A stretch of 64,000 bases of DNA from Ancylobacter aquaticus (GTDB lineage: Bacteria; Pseudomonadota; Alphaproteobacteria; Rhizobiales; Xanthobacteraceae), in assembly GCF_004339465.1 (NCBI RefSeq), contig NZ_SMFY01000001.1:434001-498000 (forward strand). Reading direction: 5' to 3'. A program made the translations under genes and the position numbers. The notes beneath the pieces were generated by a model. It had not been told where the DNA came from. It saw only the letters and a program-made list of their open reading frames with translations, and did not search any database. Positions 17,810-25,745 of this stretch are shown piece after piece (position 1 is the stretch's first letter; each line of letters begins with the position of its first letter).

Positions 17810-18544
17810 TCAGGGTGCGCCCAGGGTTTGCGCCCGCATGTCCCAATAGGTCTTGATCACCGTTTCGAGGTGCTCGCGCATCGCCGCCTCGGCGCGGTCC
17901 GCGTCGCGGTCGCGGATGGCCTCGAAGATATGGCGATGGGCCGCCATGGCCTTGCCCAGCCCGTGGGGATGGCTGAGCGAGAAGCGCCGTTGCTCCTCCA
18001 GCAATTCCAGCACGACGTGATAGAGCGTATCGAGCAGGGGATCCTGCGCGATGCTGGCAATGCGGTGATGGAAGGCGTCGTCGCTGGCGGAGAACGCGGG
18101 GATATCGCCCGCGCTGCTCTCATTGGTCAGAAGCAACGCCTCCAGCTCGGCAATATCCGTGTCCGTGGCCAGCCGCACCGCCTCGCGCACCAGCGCGACC
18201 TCGACGAAGATGCGCGTCTTCTGGAACTGGCGGATGCCTTCCGGCCGGGCGACCAGCATCTTGGCCGCGCCCGACAGAAGCTGCAGCAGGTCGCGGGGCA
18301 CGGGCTCCGTCACCCGCGTGCGGTCGCCATTGGCCACCGAGAGCATGCCGGTCTTGCTGAGCCAGAGCAGCGCCTCGCGCACCGCCGGCCGGCCGACGCC
18401 GTAATGCGCCATCAGCTCGCGCTCGGACGGCAGCTGGTCCCCCACGCTGAGCTCGCCCGACAGCACCCGCTCCTCGATGTCCTTGGCGATCTTGTCGGAC
18501 AGCCGGTCGCGGCGGAGATGTGCCGGGGTGCCGAAGCCGCTCAT
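17810..18544 (-). CDS. FadR-type GntR transcriptional regulator
   Basis: 244 residues. N-terminal winged helix (SDKIAKDIEERVLSGELSVGDQLPSERELMAHYGVGRPAVREAL) plus an all-helical FCD effector domain from about residue 90, with candidate metal/ligand histidines in DDAFHHRIA, AHRHIF and MREHLE. The ATG at 18544 overlaps the stop of the preceding dehydrogenase gene (ATGA), so the regulator is inside the operon it probably controls. The interrupted palindrome at 19551-19597 is its most likely operator. Confidence 0.93.
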   Translation of the reverse strand: MSGFGTPAHLRRDRLSDKIAKDIEERVLSGELSVGDQLPSERELMAHYGVGRPAVREALLWLSKTGMLSVANGDRTRVTEPVPRDLLQLLSGAAKMLVARPEGIRQFQKTRIFVEVALVREAVRLATDTDIAELEALLLTNESSAGDIPAFSASDDAFHHRIASIAQDPLLDTLYHVVLELLEEQRRFSLSHPHGLGKAMAAHRHIFEAIRDRDADRAEAAMREHLETVIKTYWDMRAQTLGAP

Positions 18545-19443
18545 GCGCCCAGCTTCCCCGTTATGTCGCGCTTGGCGTCGACGATGGCCGCGAGGAAGCC
18601 GTCACGCCATTTGCGGCGTGCGGCGAGGTCTTCGGCCGGGACGTCGGCGCGCATCTTCGCCTCGATGGTGGAAACCAGCTCGGGCGTCCATTCGCGCGGG
18701 TCGGCCTGCTCCTTGGCCAGCCCGTAATACATCGGGCCGAGATTGGCGCAGTATTCGGCGACGCCGTTGGCGGCGTTGAGGTCGATGGTGGCGAAGGGGC
18801 CCATGAAGCACCAGCGCAGGCCCAGCCCGTCGGCGACAGCGGCGTCGACCTCGGCCGGGGTGCAGATGCCGTCCTCGACCAGCCGGAAAGCCTCGCCCAG
18901 AAGCGCGCTTTGCAGGCGGTTGACCACGAAGCCGTTGATCTCGCGTGTCAGGGTGATCGGGCTCTGGCCGACGCCGGCCATCAACTCGCGGGTGAAGTCC
19001 AGCGTCTCAGTGGCGGTCCAGGGGGCAGGGATCAGTTCCACCAGCGGGATCAGATGCGGCGGGTTGATGGGGTGCGCCACCAGGCAGCGGGCGGCGTTCG
19101 CCAGCCCTTCCGTGAACACCGAGGCGGGGAAGCCGGAGGTCGAGCTGCCGACGATGGTGGTCGGCGCCAGAAGCGCGTCCATCTCCCGATAGAGCGCCTG
19201 CTTGATCGGCAGCCGCTCCGGGGCGCTCTCCTGCACATAGTCGGCGCCGGCCAGCGCGTCGGCGAGGCTGGTGGCGATCCGGCAGCGGGTGGCGAGCGCG
19301 GCATCGGCCGCGCTCACGAAGGCAAGCGCCGCCTCGGCCGCCGCCGGGGTGCGGTCATAAATGGCCAGATCATGCCCGGCGCGGGCGAAAACCAGAGACC
19401 AGGACGAACCCACCACACCGCAGCCGACGATCGCAATCTTCAT
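18541..19443 (-). CDS. NAD-dependent hydroxyacid dehydrogenase of the 3-hydroxyacyl-CoA dehydrogenase fold
   Basis: 300 residues. The Rossmann glycine motif MKIAIVGCGVVGSSWSLVFARAG opens the protein; HPINPPHLIPLVEL carries the catalytic His of the 3HCDH family and REINGFVVNRLQSALLGEAFRLVEDG matches its C-terminal helical domain. Relatives include L-carnitine dehydrogenase and L-gulonate 3-dehydrogenase. First gene of the acid-sugar operon; in known tetronate pathways this step uses LtnD/DenD enzymes of other families, so this would be a non-orthologous replacement oxidising the C3 (or C2) hydroxyl. Substrate inferred from context only. Confidence 0.88.
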   Translation of the reverse strand: MKIAIVGCGVVGSSWSLVFARAGHDLAIYDRTPAAAEAALAFVSAADAALATRCRIATSLADALAGADYVQESAPERLPIKQALYREMDALLAPTTIVGSSTSGFPASVFTEGLANAARCLVAHPINPPHLIPLVELIPAPWTATETLDFTRELMAGVGQSPITLTREINGFVVNRLQSALLGEAFRLVEDGICTPAEVDAAVADGLGLRWCFMGPFATIDLNAANGVAEYCANLGPMYYGLAKEQADPREWTPELVSTIEAKMRADVPAEDLAARRKWRDGFLAAIVDAKRDITGKLGA

Positions 19444-19550
19444 GTCTCACAGCCCTTCAACGTTTCGCAGCGACGGCAGACGCCGCGTTCGGATCGCCCC
19501 GCCGGAGGGAGCGATGGCGAACATTCGTCCCGCCGCATGATCATCTGGTC

Positions 19551-19597
19551 TGGTATGACAGGTTGATAGACTGATCGTCAACCTGTCCTGCATACCA
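19551..19597. promoter_or_regulatory. Long interrupted palindrome, candidate operator of the acid-sugar operon
   Basis: TGGTATG-ACAGGTTGA (19551-19566) is mirrored by TCAACCTGT-N4-CATACCA (19578-19597). The inner nine-base arms are perfect with an 11-base spacer; the outer TGGTATG/CATACCA pair resembles FadR-type GntR half-sites (TGGTAT-like). It lies about 110 bases upstream of the dehydrogenase start. Confidence 0.65.
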
Positions 19598-19855
19598 ATT
19601 CCGTCGACGCGACGGCGCGGAACAAGCGCAGGCGTCCCCGCCAGGAACCGGGGGAGACGGGACGTGTGAAAGGCGTGGGAGCGGTGGGCAGGCCGGGCAT
19701 CGGCCTCTAGGCGCGCGGCGGCCTACCGGGTCGTGCAGGAGCGCGCGCCGACCCGCTTGCGCCGCAGGCTGAGCGGTAAAAGCGGGCTATTGCGCAGGCT
19801 TGGGGGACAGGAGTCATCCCCGTCGCGCACGGCGCCGGCGCAGCACAAGGGCCGG

Positions 19856-19884
19856 CCGTCGGCCGCAATGGCGGCGGCCGACGG
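19856..19884. terminator. Terminator-like hairpin downstream of the FbpC-like gene
   Basis: Eleven-base perfect arms CCGTCGGCCGC (19856-19866) and GCGGCCGACGG (19874-19884) with a seven-base loop, about 18 bases past the minus-strand stop at 19902. A second small hairpin (GGCGCC...GGCGCC) spans the stop codon. No U-run. Confidence 0.65.
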
Positions 19885-19901
19885 AGGGAGGGGCGCCGCC
19901 T

Positions 19902-21029
19902 TCAGGCGCCGCTGCCGGGCCCGAGCCAGAGAGCGGACGATGCCGGGATCTCCACCCACACGCGATTGCCGATCTCATGGGGTTCGACCACGCCGGGGTG
20001 GAACACCTCGTCGACGGTGATCTCCTGCCCGGCAATGAGAATGCCGAACCGGATGATGCTGCCGAGGAATTCGCGGCGCATGATCTCGCCCTCGAAGGCG
20101 CTGGCGCTCACCGGCTTGTCCTTCGACAGTTTCGCCACCTGCGGGCGGAACACCAGCCGCGCTTCGGCCGGCAGCACGGCATCGCGCGCGATGGCGATGC
20201 GAAGCCCGCCGAGGCTCTCGAAATGGCGGTCCTCGCCCGAGGTGACGACCGTGCCCTCCAGCACGTTGGCGGTGCCGAGGAAGGTGGCGACGAACAGATT
20301 GGCCGGGCGCTCGTACAGTTCCACCGGCGTGCCGACCTGTTGCACCACGCCGTCATTCATCACGGCGATGCGGTCGCAGACCGTGTTGGCCTCTTCCTGG
20401 TCATGGGTGACGAAGATGGTGGTGAGGCCAAGCCGCTGCTGCAGGTCGCGCAGTTCGCGGCGCACCTGCACCCGCATCTTGGCGTCGAGATTGGAGAGCG
20501 GCTCGTCGAGCAGCAGCACCTTGGGCTCGATCACCACGGTACGGGCGAGCGCGACGCGCTGCTGCTGGCCGCCGGAGAGCTGGGAAGGCCGGCGCTCGGC
20601 GAGATGGCTCAGCCCGACGATCTCCAGCGCCGCCGCGACGCGCCGCTGGATTTCCGCCCGCTTCACGCCGCGCTCCTCAAGCCCGAAGGCGACATTGCGG
20701 GCCACGCTCATATGCGGCCACAGCGCGTAGCTCTGGAACACCAGCCCGACATCGCGCTTCCACGGCGGCAGGTCGGTGATATCGCGCCCGCCCACCCGCA
20801 CGCGGCCGGTGTCGGCGGTGTTGAAGCCGGCGATCAGCCGCAGCAGCGTGGTCTTGCCGCAACCCGACGGGCCGAGAAAAGCGAAGAACTCGCCCGGCTT
20901 GATGTCGAGATTGACGTTCTTGAGCACATGATTGGTGCCGTAGAAGAGGTTCACCCCCTCGATGTGCAGATCGAGCGCCGCCGTGTGCAGAACGGCCACT
21001 GCGGTATCCTGGATGGCGTGAGCGGTCAT
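19902..21029 (-). CDS. Fe3+/2-aminoethylphosphonate-type ABC transporter ATPase (FbpC/PhnT-like)
   Basis: 375 residues. ABC domain: Walker A GPSGCGKTT, FQSYALWPHMSVARNVAFGL, signature LSGGQQQRVALART, Walker B LLLLDEPLSNLD, then THDQEEANTVCDR. A TOBE domain covers about residues 290-365. The ATG overlaps the stop of the double permease gene (ATGA). Together with the SBP at 22829 it forms an importer of the iron/phosphonate class; the nearby PgtABC-like sensory genes argue for a phosphorylated or carboxylated organic solute rather than iron. Confidence 0.94.
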   Translation of the reverse strand: MTAHAIQDTAVAVLHTAALDLHIEGVNLFYGTNHVLKNVNLDIKPGEFFAFLGPSGCGKTTLLRLIAGFNTADTGRVRVGGRDITDLPPWKRDVGLVFQSYALWPHMSVARNVAFGLEERGVKRAEIQRRVAAALEIVGLSHLAERRPSQLSGGQQQRVALARTVVIEPKVLLLDEPLSNLDAKMRVQVRRELRDLQQRLGLTTIFVTHDQEEANTVCDRIAVMNDGVVQQVGTPVELYERPANLFVATFLGTANVLEGTVVTSGEDRHFESLGGLRIAIARDAVLPAEARLVFRPQVAKLSKDKPVSASAFEGEIMRREFLGSIIRFGILIAGQEITVDEVFHPGVVEPHEIGNRVWVEIPASSALWLGPGSGA

Positions 21030-22744
21030 CGGGCGGCCCCCGTGGTCTTCTGGTTGCGATCAATGATGTATTGCGAAATGAGGGTACAGGCGGCGACCAG
21101 CACCACGGCGATGACGCCGAGCGCCGCGCCGGGCCCGCGACCGGCGGCGGACTGCATGAAGACATACAGGCCATAGGCCAGCGGCGCGTCGGCGTTGGAC
21201 TGCACCAGCATCAGCGTGGCGGAGAGTTCCACCGCCGCGGTGGCGAAGCTGGTAACGAAGCCGGCGAGGATGCCGCCCATCATCAGCGGCACCACGATGC
21301 GCCGCACGGTGCGGGGCTTGGTGGCGCCGAGATTTTCCGCCGCCTCTTCCAGCGAGACGGAAATCTGCTGGAGCGCGGCATAGCAGGCGCGCAGCGCATA
21401 AGGCAGGCGGCGGATCGCCAGCGCGATCACCAGCACGATCCACATCGTCGCCAGCGGCGTGCCGTCCGGCATGCGGATATCGTAGAAGGTGCGGAGATAA
21501 CCGATGCCCAGCACCACGCCCGGCACCGCCAGCGCGGCGGTGGCTGCCCAGTCCAGCCAGTGGCGGGCGATGAGCTTGGTGCGCAGCACCAGATAGGCGA
21601 TGGCGGTGCCGACCACGACGTCGATGAGACCGGCGATCGAGGCGTAGATCAACGTGTTCTTGATGTAGACCGAGCTTTCGCCGAACACCCTGGAGTAGTG
21701 GGCCAGGGTGAAGCCGTCCGGCAGCGGGCTGAACGACCAGATGGTGGCGAAGGACAGCAGCAGCAGTCCCAGATGCGGTGCCAGCACCAGCGCGAGGATG
21801 AGCCCGACGACGCCATAGGCGACAACCTGCTCCCAGGGCCGCATCGTGCGCTTGGCCAGCCCGCCGCCGCCGCGCTGGGTGGTGGCGTAGTCCCGGCCCC
21901 GCAGAGCCAGCGCCGACACCCACATGGCGAGCACCGACACCACGATCAGCACCACCGCGATCACGTAGCCCATCGGATCGGTGAGGCCGATGGAGGTGAC
22001 GCGCAGATAGGCCTGCGGCGCCAGCATGTCCTTCACGTTCAGCAGAAGGGGGGTGGCGAGATCGTCGAACACCTTCACGAACACCAGCGAGGCGCCGGCG
22101 ACATAGCCGGGCATGGCGAGCGGCAGCACGATGCGCCGGAACATCCGCATGCCGGACGAACCGAGATTCTGCGCCGCCTCTTCCATCGAGCGGTCGATGT
22201 TGCGCAGGGCGGTGGAGAGGTTGATCAGGATGAAGGGGAAATAGTGGATGGCCTGGACGAAGATGACGCCGTTCAGCCCTTCCATGAAGGGGATGCGGAA
22301 CCCGAGATACTCGTTGAGCAGCAAGTTCACCGAACCGTTGCGGCCGAATAGCAGTTGCATCGCCACCGCGCCGACAAAGGGCGGCATGATGAGCGGCACG
22401 AAGCCGAGCGTCTGGATGATGAGCGCGCCGCGAAACTCGAACCGCGTGGTGATGTAGGCCAGCGGCAGCGCGAACAGCGAGGCCAGCACCACCGTCATCG
22501 CCGAGACGTAGAACGAGTTCCAGAACGACCGCATGAACAGGTCGGTGCGGAAGAAGTCGGCAAAGTTGATCAGCGTGAAGCCGCCGGTGCCCTTCTCCGT
22601 GAACGCGACATAGATGACGGAGCCGACCGGCACCAGCAGGAAGGCCAGAAGGAAGGCCGCGAGCCCGAGCGCCAGGGCGATCTGGCCGGTTGTTCCAGGC
22701 ATGCGCCAGCGACGCGCCGGGGCCTGGGTGAAGGCGAGCGACAT
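21026..22744 (-). CDS. Double ABC permease (FbpB/PhnV-type, two fused domains)
   Basis: 572 residues with about 12 helices: two BPD_transp_1 domains, roughly residues 60-280 and 340-565. Each has an EAA loop: SMEEAAQNLGSSGMRMFRRIVLPLAMPG in the first and LEEAAENLGATKPRTVRRIVVPLMMGG in the second. Two-domain permeases are normal for the FbpB class. ATG at 22744 with TGGAG upstream; coupled to the ATPase by ATGA. Confidence 0.94.
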   Translation of the reverse strand: MSLAFTQAPARRWRMPGTTGQIALALGLAAFLLAFLLVPVGSVIYVAFTEKGTGGFTLINFADFFRTDLFMRSFWNSFYVSAMTVVLASLFALPLAYITTRFEFRGALIIQTLGFVPLIMPPFVGAVAMQLLFGRNGSVNLLLNEYLGFRIPFMEGLNGVIFVQAIHYFPFILINLSTALRNIDRSMEEAAQNLGSSGMRMFRRIVLPLAMPGYVAGASLVFVKVFDDLATPLLLNVKDMLAPQAYLRVTSIGLTDPMGYVIAVVLIVVSVLAMWVSALALRGRDYATTQRGGGGLAKRTMRPWEQVVAYGVVGLILALVLAPHLGLLLLSFATIWSFSPLPDGFTLAHYSRVFGESSVYIKNTLIYASIAGLIDVVVGTAIAYLVLRTKLIARHWLDWAATAALAVPGVVLGIGYLRTFYDIRMPDGTPLATMWIVLVIALAIRRLPYALRACYAALQQISVSLEEAAENLGATKPRTVRRIVVPLMMGGILAGFVTSFATAAVELSATLMLVQSNADAPLAYGLYVFMQSAAGRGPGAALGVIAVVLVAACTLISQYIIDRNQKTTGAAR

Positions 22745-22776
22745 GCAACACGCTCCAGCAATGGCGTGGAATGAGG

Positions 22777-22800
22777 GGACGCGGCGCCGACGCCGCGTCC
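22777..22800. terminator. Intercistronic hairpin between SBP and double permease genes
   Basis: GGACGCGGCG (22777-22786), loop CCGA, CGCCGCGTCC (22791-22800): a perfect ten-bp stem with a four-base loop located 28 bases after the SBP stop on the minus strand. Confidence 0.75.
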
Positions 22801-22828
22801 TATTGGGGGAAGGTCAGGCCGGGACGGC

Positions 22829-24154
22829 TCAGTTCGCGAGCTTGGCGGCTTCCGCGACCTTGGCCTTCGCCTTGGCGTAGTTGTCCTTGGCAAAGGAAGC
22901 CCACTGCTGCTCGATCTCGGCCTGCCGGGCGCCCTTTTCCTTGCCGCCGCTGAACGCCGCGAGCACTTCCTGGCCCGACGCCTGCTCCTCGTTCACCGGC
23001 ACGGCGCCGATCAGCGCGCGGGCCTCTTTGACGAGGGCGCGGGCCTGCGGGTTGTCCTTGGCCGCGAGCGTGGCCTCCACCTCATGGATCGACTTCGTGA
23101 CCGACTTCAGATCGTCCAGCTGGAAGGAGATCAGCTGGTCGAACAGCGTGTCGACCACGGCCGTGCGCTTGCCGGACTTCTCGACGTCGAACATCGTCAT
23201 CGCCTTGAAGCGCGCATCGGTGAAGGGGTTCGGGTAGCCCTCCGGCGCCTTGGCGTAGACGGCGGGGTTCACCGGCAGGCGGCGGATGCTGGGCTCAAGC
23301 AGCACTTCCTGGCCGGCGGGCGAGAGCAGGAAGTTGACGAACTTCTGTGCGTTCTCGGCGTTCGGCGCATTGGCGACGATGCCGACATTGGCCGGCACGA
23401 CGGTGGTCACGGTGGGATAGACGAACTTCACCGGGAAGCCCGAGCCCTGGGCGGAGAAGGCGAAGAAGTCGATGACGATGCCATAGCCGACCTGCCCGGA
23501 ATTGACCGCTTCCGGCACGCCGAAGGAGCGGTCGGTGATGGTCTGGAAATTGCCGGCCATGTCCTTGATGGTCTGCCAGCCCTTGTCCCAGCCTTCGCCC
23601 TGCAGGATCGTCTCGATGGTCAGGTGCGTGGTGCCCGAGCGGGCGGGCGAGGCGATGGCGACATGGTCGTAATAGGGCGCGGCGGCGAGATCGCCCCACT
23701 CCTTCGGCTCCGGCAGCTCATTGGCGCCGACATAGCGCGTGTTCCACATGATGCCGTAGCCGGACGCCGCGAAGCCGAAATAATAACCGTCCGGGTCATT
23801 GATCGGGTAGGCGCCGATCTTGTCGGGAATGCCTTCGGCGGTGGGCGTGAATTTCTGCAGCAACTGCTTGGACTTCAGCACCTCGAACGCATCCGGCGCC
23901 GAGGCCCAGAACAGGTCGGTCTGCGGGTTGGAGCGGGTCTCGTCGAGATATTTCACGCCCGCATTGGTGTTGCGGTTCTGGACGTCGAGCATGACGCCGG
24001 GGTTGGCCTTCTCGAACGCGGCCTTGATCGGATCGGTGACGTCCTTGGAAAAGGAGGTGACGACGGTGACCTTGCCGGACTGCGCGAGGGCCGCCGGAAT
24101 GGCGGTGAACGAGGCGAGCGCAAGGGTGGCCGCGAGGGCGGCGGAACGGATCAT
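22829..24154 (-). CDS. Periplasmic binding protein of the Fe/phosphonate-type ABC transporter, PgtC-related
   Basis: 441 residues. Signal peptide about residues 1-25 (ends PAALAQS), then KVTVVTSFSKDVTDPIKAAFEK. Key blocks are DLFWASAPDAFEVLKS, GYYFGFAASGYGIMWN and SPARSGTTHLTIETILQGEGWDKGW, all shared with the PgtC-like protein at 27664-29037. A helical C-terminal extension (about residues 340-441) exceeds normal SBP length and is also present in the relative. ATG at 24154 has GGGAGAA; a much longer upstream frame lacks support and would run through the sigma54 promoter. Likely ligand: a phosphorylated C3 compound or similar, by analogy with Pgt systems. Confidence 0.9.
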   Translation of the reverse strand: MIRSAALAATLALASFTAIPAALAQSGKVTVVTSFSKDVTDPIKAAFEKANPGVMLDVQNRNTNAGVKYLDETRSNPQTDLFWASAPDAFEVLKSKQLLQKFTPTAEGIPDKIGAYPINDPDGYYFGFAASGYGIMWNTRYVGANELPEPKEWGDLAAAPYYDHVAIASPARSGTTHLTIETILQGEGWDKGWQTIKDMAGNFQTITDRSFGVPEAVNSGQVGYGIVIDFFAFSAQGSGFPVKFVYPTVTTVVPANVGIVANAPNAENAQKFVNFLLSPAGQEVLLEPSIRRLPVNPAVYAKAPEGYPNPFTDARFKAMTMFDVEKSGKRTAVVDTLFDQLISFQLDDLKSVTKSIHEVEATLAAKDNPQARALVKEARALIGAVPVNEEQASGQEVLAAFSGGKEKGARQAEIEQQWASFAKDNYAKAKAKVAEAAKLAN

Positions 24155-24210
24155 GGCGTTTTCTCCCAATAGGCTTGGCTTGGCGGCCCGGGGACCGCGC
24201 CTGCCTATCC

Positions 24211-24226
24211 GCAACCCGCGTGCCAA
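24211..24226 (-). promoter_or_regulatory. Sigma54 (RpoN) -24/-12 promoter of the SBP-permease-ATPase operon
   Basis: On the minus strand the sequence reads TTGGCACG-CGGG-TTGC, an exact match to the TGGCACG-N4-TTGC consensus with the invariant GG and GC ten bases apart. Expected start of transcription is near 24199, about 45 bases before the SBP ATG. A GAFTGA-containing response regulator, needed to activate such promoters, is encoded just upstream (24378-25745). Confidence 0.85.
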
Positions 24227-24250
24227 CGGGGCGGAGAAACGCAAGTCGCT

Positions 24251-24266
24251 GATATTCTTGAATATC
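24251..24266. promoter_or_regulatory. Candidate enhancer/activator site for the sigma54 promoter
   Basis: GATATTC-TT-GAATATC is a perfect 16-base palindrome in an otherwise GC-rich spacer, centred about 60 bases upstream of the predicted transcription start. It is the best candidate site for the Fis-type helix-turn-helix of the neighbouring response regulator. Two similar segments containing GGTAAC occur further upstream (near 24310 and 24352). Confidence 0.5.
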
Positions 24267-24377
24267 CCGAAGTGCGGTGTCTGCGGGTGCCGATCGGCTG
24301 GGCAATCGGGGTAACAGCGGGAACGGCCGGACGGGTCATTTCGGTAACATCCGCCCTCGATCCCCGGTCCTCGCGCG

Positions 24378-25745
24378 TCAGTCCTCGACCGCGTCGCGCT
24401 CCAGCCCGTGCTTGCGCATCTTGAGGTAGAGAGTCTTGCGCGAGATGCCGAGCGCCTCGGCGCTCTGCCCGACCCGCCCGCCATGGCGCGCCAGAACCTG
24501 GGCGATAGCCTGCCGTTCGGCGAGGTCCACCGTCGCCTCCAGCGACGGCGCGCCCGCCGGCGCCAGTTCCATTTCTTCCGCCTCTTCCAGCCCGAGGACA
24601 TGACGCTCGGCCGCGTTGCGCAGTTCGCGCACATTGCCGGGCCACGGCCGGCGCATCAGGCCCGCCAGCGTCCCGGTCTCCACCGGGCGGGTGGGCACGC
24701 CGTCGCGCGCGGCGACAGTGGCGACGAAATGCCGGAACAACGCGGGAATGTCCTCGTGCCGGTCGCGCAGCGGCGGCAGGCGCACCGTCACCGTGTTGAG
24801 CCGGTAGAGCAGGTCCTCGCGGAACCGCCCCTCGCCGGACAGCGCCAGCAGGTCGACCTTGGTAGCGGCGAGCACGCGGATGTCGACCTGTATTTCTAAA
24901 TTCGACCCCAGCCGCTCGATGCTGCGTTCCTGCAATGCCCGGAGCAGGCGCGTCTGTGCCGCCAGCGGCATGGATTCGATCTCGTCGAGGAACAGCGTGC
25001 CCTTGTGCGCATGCTCGATCTTGCCGATGCGCCGCTCGCGCGCGCCGGTGAAGGCCCCCGCCTCGTGGCCGAACAGTTCGCTCTCGATCATGTTCTCGGG
25101 GATCGCGGCGCAGTTCACCGCGACGAAGCGCCCGGCCCGGCGCCGCCCGAAATCGTGCAGGGCCCGCGCCGCCATTTCCTTGCCGGTCCCGGTCTCGCCG
25201 AAGATCAGCACGTCTGTGCGGGTGTCGGCGAGCACGGCCAGCGTTCGGCGCAGGCGCTGCATCGGCTCGGCGCGGCCGATGAGCCTTCCCGCCCAGACAT
25301 CGTCCGCGCGCGCCTCATCCCGGGCCCCTTGTTCGCGCAGGGCCCGGTTCTCCAGCACCAGCCGGCGCTGCTCCAGCGCGCGCCGCACGGTCTCCACCAG
25401 CAGCACCGGGTCGGCCGGCTTCTCGATGAAGTCCCACGCCCCGGCCCGCAGGGCGCGCAGCGCCATCGGCACGTCGCCATGGCCAGTGATCAGCAGGACG
25501 GGAATGTCGGGGTCGAGCCGGCGCACGGCGTCGAGCAAGCCGAAGCCGTCCATGCCGGGCATACGCACGTCGGAGACCACGACACCCTCGAAGCGGGTCG
25601 ACAGCGAGGCGAGGGCCGCCGCCGAACTGCCGGTTGTCGAGACCGTCAGCCCGTCGAGTTCCAGCGTCTGGCCATAGGCGCGGCGCACTTCCTCGTCGTC
25701 ATCCACCAGCAGCACGTCGGGCGGGTTGGTCATCGCGTTGCTCAT
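24378..25745 (-). CDS. Sigma54-dependent response regulator, PgtA/DctD-like
   Basis: 455 residues with three domains: a receiver (residues 8-120; acidic pocket VDDDEE, phospho-acceptor Asp59 in SDVRMPGMDG, Lys109 in EKPAD), an AAA+ sigma54-interaction domain (Walker A GETGTGKE at 183-190, intact GAFTGA at 230-235, Walker B TLFLDEIES) and a C-terminal Fis-type helix-turn-helix (LAERQAIAQVLARHGGRVGQSAEALGISRKTLY). It should activate RpoN promoters when phosphorylated; an excellent one lies 150 bases downstream before the SBP gene. ATGA overlap with the kinase gene. Confidence 0.95.
   Translation of the reverse strand: MSNAMTNPPDVLLVDDDEEVRRAYGQTLELDGLTVSTTGSSAAALASLSTRFEGVVVSDVRMPGMDGFGLLDAVRRLDPDIPVLLITGHGDVPMALRALRAGAWDFIEKPADPVLLVETVRRALEQRRLVLENRALREQGARDEARADDVWAGRLIGRAEPMQRLRRTLAVLADTRTDVLIFGETGTGKEMAARALHDFGRRRAGRFVAVNCAAIPENMIESELFGHEAGAFTGARERRIGKIEHAHKGTLFLDEIESMPLAAQTRLLRALQERSIERLGSNLEIQVDIRVLAATKVDLLALSGEGRFREDLLYRLNTVTVRLPPLRDRHEDIPALFRHFVATVAARDGVPTRPVETGTLAGLMRRPWPGNVRELRNAAERHVLGLEEAEEMELAPAGAPSLEATVDLAERQAIAQVLARHGGRVGQSAEALGISRKTLYLKMRKHGLERDAVED

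Larger units (their letters stand above)
19444..19901. other. 458-base intergenic region between acid-sugar operon and Fe/phosphonate-type ABC operon
   Basis: The part nearest 19444 holds the promoter and operator region of the dehydrogenase-led operon (see 19551-19597). The part from about 19850 holds the transcription end of the ABC operon. From 19600 to 19850 the sequence is GC-rich without a convincing gene; the short open frames there have no recognisable family content. Confidence 0.6.

Noticed and set aside
19902..24154. Ferric iron transporter (FbpABC) assignment
   Set aside because: Fold class fits, but the binding protein is PgtC-like with a C-terminal extension and the adjacent regulators are Pgt/Dct-like rather than Fur-type; no Fur box was noticed.
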